Assembly: GCA_037447655.1 (NCBI GenBank)
Contig: JBBHKE010000012.1
Coordinates: 168,537 to 232,536, forward strand
Length of the DNA stretch: 64,000 nt
Source: Zygnema cylindricum
Lineage: Eukaryota > Streptophyta > Zygnematophyceae > Zygnematales > Zygnemataceae
Direction: 5' to 3'
Position numbers and translations under genes: made by a program. The notes beneath the pieces are model-generated. The model did not search any database. It was given only the letters and a program-made list of their open reading frames with translations, and was not told the origin of the DNA. Each line of letters opens with the position of its first letter. Position 1 is the stretch's first letter. Shown here piece after piece: positions 10,996 to 19,812 of this stretch.

Positions 10996-12969
10996 TGTTG
11001 TCCATAGCCATTTCTAGCCATGGATTCACCCTCGGAAGCACCACAGCCTACCCAAAAACAGCCTACTTTGAATCAACACAGAATTTTGCAGAAATAACAA
11101 AACAAGCTGAAACTACATCAATAAATAGTATATAGGCTTTGGAATAACCTCACAAATTTTCAGACAAATATAATAAACAGAGCGATCACATCATCTAGTC
11201 AAAGTTGCAGAAAAACAGTCTGCCAGAACTTTGATAAAACAGACTAACTTCACAATGAAGTAAAACACAGACCAGGCACACAATAGGCCTGCAAATTTGT
11301 GAAAATAATAAAAATATAAAGAGGAACACACATGCAGAATTTTAGATAATTCTGCCAACAGATCTGAGAGTAATCCTCAGATAAAATTACCAAAAACACC
11401 ATAAACAGTTTTTGGTCCAAAAGTTCCTATGACTAAAAAATTACTAAGGGTATGGTTACATCAGGAGGTCTCTGTAATAGTACGGACATCAAAATTTCTG
11501 TATTACAGAGGCCTCGGTTACATCGCGTATCATCTGTAAACAAGTTTTTACATACGTGTTCTGATTTGAGTGATTCCACGTAGGTCGACGATCAAATCTA
11601 TAAAATCGTGAAAGATTTGGAAACCGACCATTTTCGTATAAAAATCCGTACTTGCGTATTACGTACGTGTACTTCACAAGTGTACCGCGTCAATGTACCT
11701 CAGAGATCTCCTTCACGCTGCTGACTTTCAGGAAAAAACCGTATTTCTTTTCGGCAAAAATTTTACGGTCACCTTGTCCGAAGGCACGTGACTTTGGGGA
11801 CGTGTGAAAATTTTCATATTTCATCGACGCACGTGTCTGACGTCCAGGTGTAGCGATTTGACTGGTTCTGTATTGCTGAACCCACCTCGGCGAGGTGGGT
11901 TCACCAATACAGAGGCGTATGGAGCGATTGCTTCGCAGATGAAGACCAAAATGTAATCGGACGGTCTATGTCTTCTCCTGGATACTTGGAGATTCGTAAT
12001 CTTATTTTCTGTAATGTTGTTTTCAAAAAACTCACGAAAATATAGTACGGCATGGTACGGGCAAGTACAAAATTCTGTATTAAACCTCACTTTTCGTCTG
12101 ATGTAACCATACCCTAAGTCCTACAAATATACACGAGCTCATTACTGAGTGTACGGAGGCATACCAGCCGTACGCAATCTACTAGCTACCTCTATTAATG
12201 TTAATTAACCCGAATACTTCGAGGTATGTCAAAAAGAGTAAATCTACACTAATAACTAATACACATAAAGACAAACCATTGTTGTAAATATTTACAAAGT
12301 ACACACAATCTTACAAAATCGTATGCTCAGTCATGCTGAGTCACTCAATGGAACTCCTCGAATTTCGTCAAACAATCCGGGACGTCCAAAATTAACATCG
12401 TGTGATTGACGCGATTTCGCGTCTCTACTACTCGAAAAATATCCACAGCCTATATCCGCCGTCCGTCGATCTAATTCGGCACCCTTGATGTCGCGCCACG
12501 TGGTCATAAAAATCCAAACGAAATCCACGCGAATATCCCACGACGTCGCGAAGATAATTTAGTCATTCATGTCCACTTGTTAAAATAATAATCGTACAAC
12601 CGAAATCATTTCCGTACCGCAACCGCGTCCTTTGCAATAAATGCGGCAAATAAAGTACACGTCATTTTTCAAACACGTCGCTTGTCGCATATAAATTACA
12701 TTTGTTCAAATTATACGTTACGTACCGGCGACGTACATTTCGTAAACTTCACATCGGATCGCGTCGCGATCCGCCGTCCATTTCTTAACGCAATCCGCGC
12801 CACTCAAATACTACCTCACGTCCCTTTAATTTTACTCGTACATTTACTCCCCCAATCCGCAAATCCATTCGAACCACCACATTACTTTCGATAATATATT
12901 ACGCACGCGAAACGTCGCGTGCGCACAAAATGTCGAGTACGCACGAAATAAACTTTTCAAAAACAACAG
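10996..12969 (-). mobile_element. solo LTR (type L) with 5-bp TSD gttag, carrying a nested MITE
   Basis: It begins TGTTGTCCATAGCC and ends caaaaACAACA. It is flanked by gttag at 10991-10995 and 12970-12974, a clean 5-bp target duplication, so it is a complete solo LTR. Sense orientation is minus, judged from + strand relatives preceded by purine tracts (20961, 27512). Without the MITE it is about 1.3 kb, equal to the copy at 17779-19089. CpG-rich hairpins lie at 12755-12773 and 12408-12423. Confidence 0.9.
11448..12114. mobile_element. Harbinger-like MITE, 667 bp, TSD TAA
   Basis: Perfect 17-bp terminal inverted repeats: GGGTATGGTTACATCAG at 11448 and its complement ending at 12114. It is flanked by TAA on both sides (11445-11447, 12115-12117). 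The homologous LTR at 17779-19089 lacks the segment and reads straight from gactaaaaac to aagtcctac, giving an empty site. No transposase frame is present. A 3-bp TWA duplication and GGG terminus fit PIF/Harbinger. A nearly perfect hairpin with 12-bp arms lies at 11878-11902. Confidence 0.88.
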
Positions 12970-13032
12970 TTAGAACCTTTTGATTTATCTAAACTGACCT
13001 AGAAAATACACCAAAGAAAAACTTATATTTCA
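12970..13032 (-). mobile_element. Copia LTR remnant, right part (LTR 5' end)
   Basis: Continues the remnant at 10660-10990 after the solo LTR. Gacctagaaaatac and the terminal tttcaaca match the ends at 45768 and 51126. Satellite starts at 13033. Confidence 0.55.
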
Positions 13033-14545
13033 ACAATTTTCAATCACAAATTAGAGTTTGCGCTCACAAAAAAATCCGTAACAAAAATAGTTTTTTGTTC
13101 GCGCTCACTAAAATATGTAAAATAAACTCCAACCAAGTTTTTAACACAACTTTGTGATTTTGCTGACATTAATTTATTTTAACAAACAACGTTTATTATA
13201 ACCCTCACAAAAGCTGTAAAAATTAACCCTAAAATACGTTTGCAACACAAATTTGTGTTTGCGTAAACAACAAAAACATTAAAGAACAAAGTTTGGTGTT
13301 AACGCATAGAAAGAGAGTTAAAAAAAACCCTAAACCATTTTTATATCACAAATGTGAGTTTGCACCAACAGAGATATTTGTAACAAACATCGTTTAAACT
13401 CCGTACCATGTTTGTAACACAACTTTCTGTTTGCGCTAATAACAATATTGGAAACAATTACTATATATTGTAAGAGCCCACAAAAATAGTTTAAAAAAAA
13501 TCTCAACCATGTTTATAGCTCAAATTTGTGTTTGCGCCAACAATAAATTCTTGTAATGAAAAAATTTTATTATCACACTCACAAAAATAGTAAAAATAAA
13601 CCCTCAACTATATTTAAAACACAAATTTGTGTTTGCGTTTACAAAAAAAATATTAACAAACAAATTTTATTGTTAACTCACAGAAAGAGATTTAAAAAAA
13701 TCCTTAAACCATATTTCTATCACAAATTTGAGTTTTGGCTAACAAAAATATTGTAACAAACAACGTTTAATAATCACGCTAACAAAAAAAGTTTTAATAA
13801 ACTTAAAACCAGGCTTACAACAATATTGGTAACAAACACTTTATCTTGTTAGCGCTCAAAAAAAAAGTTCAAATATACCCTCAACTGTATTTGCAACAAA
13901 ATTTTGTGTTTGCGTTAACAACAAAAATATGAACCGACAAAGTTTATTGTTAACGCACACAAAGAGAGTTTAAAAACACACTAACCCTTTTTGTATCACA
14001 AATTTGAGTTTTCGCTAACAAAGATATTTGTAACAAACAACGTTTATTGTTCGCGCTCACAAAAAGAGGTATAATAAACTTTGAATCATGTTTGTAACAC
14101 AACTTTGTGTTTGCGCTAACAACAATATTGGTAACAAACACTTTATGTTGTTAGCGTCCAAAAAAATAGTTCAGATAAACTCTCAACCATGTTTATAACT
14201 CAAATTTGTGTTTGTGTTAACAATAACCTAATCTAACAAACAATGTTTATTTTTACGCTCATAAAAACAATAAAAACAAACCTTGAACCATGTTTGCAAC
14301 ACAAATTCTGTTTGCGTTAACAACAAAAATATCAACAAACAAAGTATATTGTTAACGCACACAAAAATAGTAAAAAAAAACCCTAAATTATATTTGCAAC
14401 ACAAATTTGTGTTTGCGTTAACAAAAAAAATCTTAACGAACGAATTTTATTGTTAAAGCATAAAAAAAGATTAAAAAATAACCCTTAAACCATGTTTATA
14501 ACTCAAATTTGTGTTTGCGCTAAAAATTATTTAAATTGTTCACTT
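13033..14545 (+). repeat. satellite block 3
   Basis: Monomers of the same four types as blocks 1 and 2. Clear examples are at 13243 (gcaacacaaatttg), 13340 (tatatcacaaatg), 13407 (tgtaacacaac) and 13507 (tatagctcaaat). Near 14090-14160 the gcgctaacaa...ttgttagcg inverted repeat is well kept. Confidence 0.93.
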
Positions 14546-15090
14546 TTTTATTTTAGTTAGACTCTAACGCGAGAGAGAGAGGATCAAAGGCACGCCATGG
14601 TTGCCGCGGCATTTAGAAGGTGGCAGACTAAAGTAGAGAGAATTTTACCAAAATGGTGCCTTCGGTTGGATTTGAATGTGCGACCTACGAATTCTATACA
14701 GCCTGGCGCCTTAAACATTAAGGCGCTGAGGAAACGATACACATTTGAGGTTTCAAAAATACTTAAACATTTACGCGACATCTAAAACACACCAAACTCA
14801 CTACGAGGCGCGTATGAAGTAATTCATGCACGAACGCGAATCGCAACCGTGTAAATATATTTGATCGGACGACCATCGTTGCAGCCACCCCTCAGAATGA
14901 GTTTTTGGTGGCCTTTGGAGATAGTGTCACGAGATGCCACGTGGCGCCACATTATTCGATACTCAAGAAGATGGGTGAAGGAAACATGGGAGGAGGAACC
15001 ATGGCTCCCGGTTTAACAAGCGTCACCTTAAACGCTATGTGGTACAATGACCATACAATAAATACATCGCCTACTTTACCTTTTTGTACT
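14546..15090. other. unassigned spacer
   Basis: No gene recognised. Short frames (14597-14785, 14905-15120) lack motifs. The right part may be the divergent 5' part of the LTR that becomes recognisable near 15091. Confidence 0.35.
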
Positions 15091-15729
15091 ATACACCTTT
15101 TTGCGGAGGTGTCAGTGTAAATAATTTATAAAACAGAGGTTTGTCTTTTTGCTAATTAGTTTATTAGTGTAGATTCATTCATTCTGATATACTTTGAATT
15201 AATCGAGTATACTCACAATAATTTAGGTAGGTGATAGATTACGTACGATTCGTATGCCCCCATACAATCAGTAGTGAACTCTCCGATTATAGCTTGTAGG
15301 AATTAGATTATTTTTATCATCACAGTCAAGTTTATAAAAATAATGGCAAATTGTTTTTCTGCAACTTTCACCTGTTGGTGTGATCACTCTGATTGATGTT
15401 TTGATGTGAAACTTTGTGAAGATATTCATTGATCTAGAAAATATATGTGTGTTTAGTTTTAGTCTGTTTTGTCATCATCGTAAAAATTTCTGTGAGAAAT
15501 CTACCTAGTTGGTTTGCGAAGTTGTTTGCTGTTTTTGGGAAATTCAAGAGCTTATATCTTCTAGATTCATAGGTGTATTTGGCATTCACTTTAGGAGTTT
15601 ACATTGTCTATGGTATAATACATATTGGTGCAGTTTGAGGTGTTTTTGTTTATTTTGGAGTAATCTATGTTGTGTGAAGCACAACTATTTTTAAGGGTAG
15701 TCTATGGTGCTTCCAAGAGTAATCCATGG
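15091..15729 (+). mobile_element. 5' LTR (type K/L) of a gag-only element, interrupted at 15729
   Basis: The stretch gcggaggtgtcagtgtaaataatttataaaacagagg recurs at 21585 in the 3' LTR. The later part (ctgcaactttcacctg, ggtagtctatggtgcttcc) matches type N LTRs. It stops at ccatgg, where a TRIM is inserted. Its missing end, catggctgaaatagg...gacaaca, reappears at 19090-19115 and is followed by a primer-binding site. Confidence 0.65.
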
Positions 15730-15834
15730 TGTTGGATTGGCACGTGAAGCCGGTCCAATACGGGGTAGAATATGGAAATATCCATACTCGAGCCGCCCGT
15801 AATAAATGGGTACGGACCCGCTAGTCTCAACATC

Positions 15835-15905
15835 GAGCAGGTGGCACAGTGGTAGTGCGTTCGCAGCTGAAGTGAAAGGTCCCAGGTTCGAACCCTGGCC
15901 GACTC
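15835..15905 (+). tRNA. tRNA-like gene inside TRIM 5' LTR (copy 1), anticodon-position CTG
   Basis: A 71-nt cloverleaf folds by eye. The acceptor GAGCAGG/CCGACTC has 5 of 7 pairs. The D arm is GCAC-AGTGGTA-GTGC, the anticodon arm TTCGC-AGCTGAA-GTGAA, the variable loop AGGTC, and the T arm CCAGG-TTCGAAC-CCTGG. The A box TGGCACAGTGG (15842-15852) and B box GGTTCGAACCC (15885-15895) match Pol III promoters. TTTT (15908-15911) lies two bases after the acceptor. The base before the anticodon is G, not the usual U33, and the acceptor is weak. It is a tRNA-like or pseudo-tRNA domain, not a proven functional tRNA. Confidence 0.7.
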
Positions 15906-15958
15906 AATTTTCCCAAGTGTGGGACATGCCGAATCCCGGATTTCTAGGAAATCTAACA

Positions 15959-15973
15959 TGGTATCAGAGCCAG
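15959..15973 (+). promoter_or_regulatory. TRIM primer-binding site, 3' end of initiator tRNA-Met
   Basis: TGGTATCAGAGCCAG starts at the first base after the 5' LTR. It is the usual plant LTR-element PBS, complementary to the 3' terminus of initiator tRNA-Met including its CCA. Confidence 0.93.
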
Positions 15974-16119
15974 CGGGATTGCGGATGGTTTGACCGGCTT
16001 TCCCGTGAGGGGGGGTGTTGGATTGGCACGTGAAGCCGACCCAATACGGGGTAGAATATGGAATATCAATACTCGAGCCGCCCATAATAAATGGGTACAG
16101 ACCCGCCTGTCTCGAAAGC

Positions 16120-16184
16120 GAGCTTGTGGCACAGTGGAGTGCGTTCGCAGCTGAAGTGAAAGGTCCTAGTTTCGAACCCGGCTC
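16120..16184 (+). pseudogene. degenerate tRNA-like domain in TRIM copy 1 3' LTR
   Basis: Same domain as at 15835 but with one base lost in the D loop (gtgg-agtgc) and a deletion in the T arm (tttcgaacccggctc). The anticodon loop AGCTGAA and the following aatttt are kept. The cloverleaf no longer closes properly. Confidence 0.65.
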
Positions 16185-16237
16185 AATTTTCCCAAGTGTG
16201 GGACATGCCGAATCCCGGATTTCTAGGAAATCTAACA

Positions 16238-17156
16238 TTTTACAATATACTTTTTATCAAAATATAAAAGGAAAAGAGATAAGAATAACATCTAGGCGGA
16301 AAAAGTTTGTTAAATCAATACACTAGTAAATGAATATGAATGAACATTTGAGCAATGATTAAAGTTAAAGATGAAATCTTACTCGATATGACAAATTTTA
16401 GAATCAATGACACCAAAATAATCGAAGTGTCAAGCTTTAGAAGACACCTCCGTAGTAATCTTTGGCCTATTTGTAACTCTATATCAAAGTTGAGTGGACT
16501 ATACATCCTTTTTTGACACTAATTTTTTTTTTGGCTGTTTCTGTGGATGGTAACTATATTAGCAAACACATAAATCGGTGTAGATGATGCATGTGCTATA
16601 ATTGTATATATATATGCATTTATTGTACTTAGCATTCTTTACAGCAGTCAATCTATAAATGGTGGTTGCTGGTGTGTATTTCCATTTTTTAGTGTTACCG
16701 GTGTTTCACAAATGAATCGAAGCTATGACTGTTTCGCCAAATTGACATGCTAGTTTTTGAATCGGGCATACTACTTGAATGTTTACTTCATGTAATTGAA
16801 CAACAAAAACTTGGAAAAAATCTAAGCACTGTATAGAAAGCAAGTTTTTTATTAATTGACAAACAGAAAATTCCGAAAAAAGTGCCTCCCTCCCTCCCTC
16901 CCTCCCTCTTTCTCTCTCCCTCTCCCTCGCCCCCTCTTTCCCTCTCTCCCTCCCTCCGCCCCCCCCTCTTTATATGAGTTTTTTAAAATCTTTTTATGTA
17001 ATTGACCAATAAAAAACTCTGGAAAAAATGTTTAGCAATATTTAGCGGCAAGATTTTTTCCACCGGAATCCAGTCTTTTCAAATTCTTTGGGATTTCACT
17101 CTTTTCTGTTTTTGTTGTTTTTTTATCTACAAAAATCTCAAATAAAATGACATTTG
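16238..17156. other. unique spacer with no gene
   Basis: AT-rich sequence between two TRIM copies. The only longer frame (16315-16506, minus) has no known motif. A polypyrimidine tract is listed separately. Confidence 0.45.
16885..16970 (+). repeat. polypyrimidine tract (CCCT/CT repeats)
   Basis: About 85 bases of almost pure C and T on the + strand: tccctccctccctccctccc, then ctttctctctccc and ccgcccccccctc. Confidence 0.85.
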
Positions 17157-17257
17157 TGCAGTTTGAGGTGTTTTTGTTTATTTTGGAGTAATCTATGTTG
17201 TGTGAAGCACAACTATTTTTAAGGGTAGTCTATGGTGCTTCCAAGAGTAATCCATGG
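17157..17257 (+). mobile_element. duplicated LTR fragment preceding TRIM copy 2
   Basis: Identical to 15629-15729 (offset 1528): tgcagtttgaggtg through gagtaatccatgg. Because the same host LTR sequence precedes both TRIM copies at the same insertion point, this is a segmental duplication, not two independent insertions. Confidence 0.85.
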
Positions 17258-17362
17258 TGTTGGATTGGCACGTGAAGCCGGTCCAATACGGGGTAGAATA
17301 TGGAAATATCCATACTCGAGCCGCCCGTAATAAATGGGTACGGACCCGCTAGTCTCAACATC

Positions 17363-17433
17363 GAGCAGGTGGCACAGTGGTAGTGCGTTCGCAGCTGAAG
17401 TGAAAGGTCCCAGGTTCGAACCCTGGCCGACTC
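17363..17433 (+). tRNA. tRNA-like gene inside TRIM copy 2 5' LTR
   Basis: Identical to the domain at 15835-15905, including A box, B box and trailing AATTTT. It belongs to the duplicated segment, so it is not independent evidence of conservation. Confidence 0.65.
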
Positions 17434-17648
17434 AATTTTCCCAAGTGTGGGACATGCCGAATCCCGGATTTCTAGGAAATCTAACATGGTATCAGAGCCA
17501 GCGGGATTGCGGATGGTTTGACCGGCTTTCCCGTGAGGGGGGGTGTTGGATTGGCACGTGAAGTCGGTCCAATACGGGGTAGAATATGGAAATATCCATA
17601 CTCGAGCCGCCCGTAATAAATGGGTACGGACCCGCCAGTCTCAACATC

Positions 17649-17719
17649 GAGCTGGTGGCACAGTGGTAGTGCGTTCGCAGCTGAAGTGAAAGGTCCCAGG
17701 TTCGAACCCTGGCCGACTC
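17649..17719 (+). tRNA. tRNA-like gene inside TRIM copy 2 3' LTR, better acceptor stem
   Basis: Here the 5' acceptor strand is GAGCTGG, giving six of seven pairs (one G-T) with CCGACTC. D, anticodon and T stems are fully paired and the TTTT terminator is kept. This is the best-folded + strand copy. Confidence 0.72.
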
Positions 17720-17778
17720 AATTTTCCCAAGTGTGGGACATGCCGAATCCCGGATTTCTAGGAAATCTAACATCTATC

Positions 17779-19089
17779 TGTTGTCCATAGCCATTTCTAG
17801 CCCTGGATTCACCCTCGGAAGCACCACAGACTACCCAAAAACAGCCTACTTTGAATCAACACAGAATTCTACAGAAATAACAAAACAAGCTGAAAATACA
17901 TCAACAGATAGTATCTAGGCTTTGGAATAACCTCACAAAGTTTCAGACAAATATAATAAACAGAGCGATCACATCATCTAGTCAAAGCTGCAGAAAAACA
18001 GTCTGCCAGAACTTTTATAAAACAGACTAACTTCACAATGAAGTAAAACACAGACCAGGCACACAATACGCCTGCAAATCTGTGAAAATAATAAAAATAT
18101 AAAGAGGAACACACATGCAGAATTTCAGATAATTCTGCCAACAGATCTGAGAGTAATCCTCAGATAAAATTACCAAAAAACACCATAAAACAGTTTTTGG
18201 TCCAAAAGTTCCTATGACTAAAAACGACAAGTCCTACAAATATACACGAGCTCATTACTGAGTGTACGGAGGCATACCAGCCGCACGCAATCTACTAGCT
18301 ACCTCTATTAATGTTAATAAACCCGAATACTTCGAGGTATGTCAAAAAGAGTAAATCTACACTAATAACTAATACACATAAAGACAAACCATTGTTGTAA
18401 ATATTTACAAAGTACACACAATCTTACAAAATCGTATGCTCAGTCATGCTGAGTCACTCAATGGAACTCCTCGAATTTCGTCAAACAATCTGGGACGTCC
18501 AAAATTAACATCGTGTGATTGACGCGATTTCGCGTCTCTACTACTTGAAAAATATCCACGGCCTATATCCGCCGTCCGTCGATCTAATTCGGCACCCTTG
18601 ATGTCGCGCCACGTGGTCATAAAAATCCAAACAAAATCCATGCGAGTCGTCAAATATCCCACGACGTCGCGAAGATAATTTAGTCATTCATGTCCACTTG
18701 TTAAAATAATAATCGTACAACCGAAATCATTTCCGTACCGCAGCCGCGTCCTTTGCAATAAATGCGGGAAATAAAGTACACGTCATTTTTCATAAACGTC
18801 GCTTGTCGCATATAAATTACATTTGTTCAAATTATATGTTCCGTACCGGCGACGTACATTTCGTAAACTTCACATCGGATCGCGTCGCGATCCGCCGTCC
18901 ATTTCTTAACGCATTCCGCGCCACTCAATTACTACCTCACGTCCCTTTAATTTTACTCGTACATTTACTCCCCCAATCCGCAAATCCATTCGAACAACCA
19001 CATTACTTTCGATAATATATTACGCACGCGAAACGTCGCGTGCGCACAAAATGTCGAGTACGCACGAAACCAACTTTTCAAAAACAACA
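17779..19089 (-). mobile_element. solo LTR (type L), second copy without MITE
   Basis: TGTTGTCCATAGCC...caaaaACAACA, about 1.31 kb, very similar to 10996-12969 minus its MITE. The CpG-rich hairpin recurs at 18876-18894. Flanks are ctatc and catgg, so there is no matching TSD. It lies next to TRIM copy 2 inside the split host LTR. Confidence 0.85.
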
Positions 19090-19115
19090 CATGGCTGAAA
19101 TAGGTATGGACAACA
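19090..19115 (+). mobile_element. last 26 bp of the host LTR interrupted at 15729
   Basis: Catggctgaaataggtatggacaaca completes the LTR left open at 15729. The catgg overlaps the copy at 15725-15729 and 17253-17257, as expected for a target duplication. Confidence 0.8.
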
Positions 19116-19130
19116 GGTTATGGGCCCACC
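19116..19130 (+). promoter_or_regulatory. half-tRNA primer-binding site overlapping gag start
   Basis: GGTTATGGGCCCACC follows the LTR terminus directly. It is complementary to the anticodon arm of initiator tRNA-Met, as in Drosophila copia. The ATG at 19120-19122 is also the likely gag start. Confidence 0.8.
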
Positions 19131-19812
19131 CCCATGGCTACCTATATTTGATGGATCTAACTATCACTACTAGAAGTGTGTGCTCGAGAGCTACTTCAAG
19201 TTGATGGAACTAATTGATGTAATGGATGGGACTTTGGCCGAAACATCAAGTGGATGGCAAAAGAAGAACCGTGAGTGTCTAAGGGATATCAAAAACTCCT
19301 TGACTGAAAAATTGGTAATGACATACCTAAAGTTGCAAAATAAAGCTGAACTATGGAAATGTCTAGAATGTAGGTATTTAGCGACTTCCTTGTATCACTG
19401 GTTTAGTACTGCTACTAAACTTTTTGGATATAAGTATGTAGGCGGAAGCATGGTGGAATATTGTACTCGTATAGAAAGATTGTTTGCAGAAAATGCTTTG
19501 GCAGGACGATGCTTTACACATGCACAACAAGTTTTTTATTAATGAGAGGATTACGTAGTCACTATAGAAATGCATCAAATAGAAAAGCTTGAATAGATAA
19601 AAAAAAATTGAACTTAAGCCAAGCAATTCGCTTAGTTCTAGATAAAGAATATTGGAAAACGTTTTTTGAAGGAAATATGGAGGTTTCTAAGTCTCAATTT
19701 AAGAAAACTATAAGTAATAGCGAAAATGGACCTAAGAAATGTTTTTACTCTAAAGATTAAGAACATACCTTTAGAGTATGTCTATCATATAAAGTGCATG
19801 TGTTATGGGAAA
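19120..19812 (+). pseudogene. gag relic of a gag-only LTR element
   Basis: The frame runs from the PBS-embedded ATG through PIFDGSNYHY, then a stop in place of the Trp usual in Copia Gag (FDG.NY..W), then CVLESYFKLMELIDVMDG. The ~120-residue open part (19180-19542) has the helical UBN2-type Gag pattern (DIKNSLTEKLVMTYLKLQNKAELW). After a frame change, CFYSKD-stop-EHTFRVC (about 19740-19785) fits a CX2CX4HX4C zinc knuckle with the second Cys changed to Ser. The role would be particle assembly and RNA binding. It is not functional as it stands. Confidence 0.7.

Larger units (their letters stand above)
15730..16237 (+). mobile_element. TRIM retrotransposon copy 1 (508 bp)
   Basis: Two LTRs (15730-15958, 229 bp; 16016-16237, 222 bp) start TGTTGGATTGG and end aatctaACA. 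Between them lie only 57 bases: the primer-binding site TGGTATCAGAGCCAG directly after the 5' LTR, a short spacer, and a gagggggg purine tract directly before the 3' LTR. There is no coding capacity, so it must move with helper enzymes. The 3' LTR is clearly more diverged than the 5' LTR. The left flank is catgg and the right flank ttttac, so there is no TSD. Confidence 0.93.
17258..17772 (+). mobile_element. TRIM retrotransposon copy 2 (515 bp)
   Basis: LTRs at 17258-17486 and 17544-17772, both 229 bp, differ at only a few bases. The 57-bp internal part (17487-17543) has the same primer-binding site and purine tract as copy 1. The first 286 bases are identical to 15730-16015. The left flank is catgg. 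A catgg also occurs at 19090, beyond an L-type LTR that sits next to the TRIM's right end. Confidence 0.93.

Noticed and set aside
14640-14740. Minus-strand tRNA-Tyr-like phrase (GTAGGTCGCACATTCAAATCC)
   Set aside because: The T stem does not pair and the acceptor is not found; at best a very decayed tRNA or SINE relic.
15835-15905. Calling a functional tRNA-Gln(CTG)
   Set aside because: Position 33 is G instead of U, the acceptor stem is imperfect, and the sequence does not resemble plant tRNA-Gln. It is kept only as a tRNA-like domain of the LTR.
15702-17773. Frames of 75-178 codons across the TRIMs (both strands)
   Set aside because: They cross LTR, PBS and LTR boundaries and repeat identically in each copy; TRIMs are non-coding.
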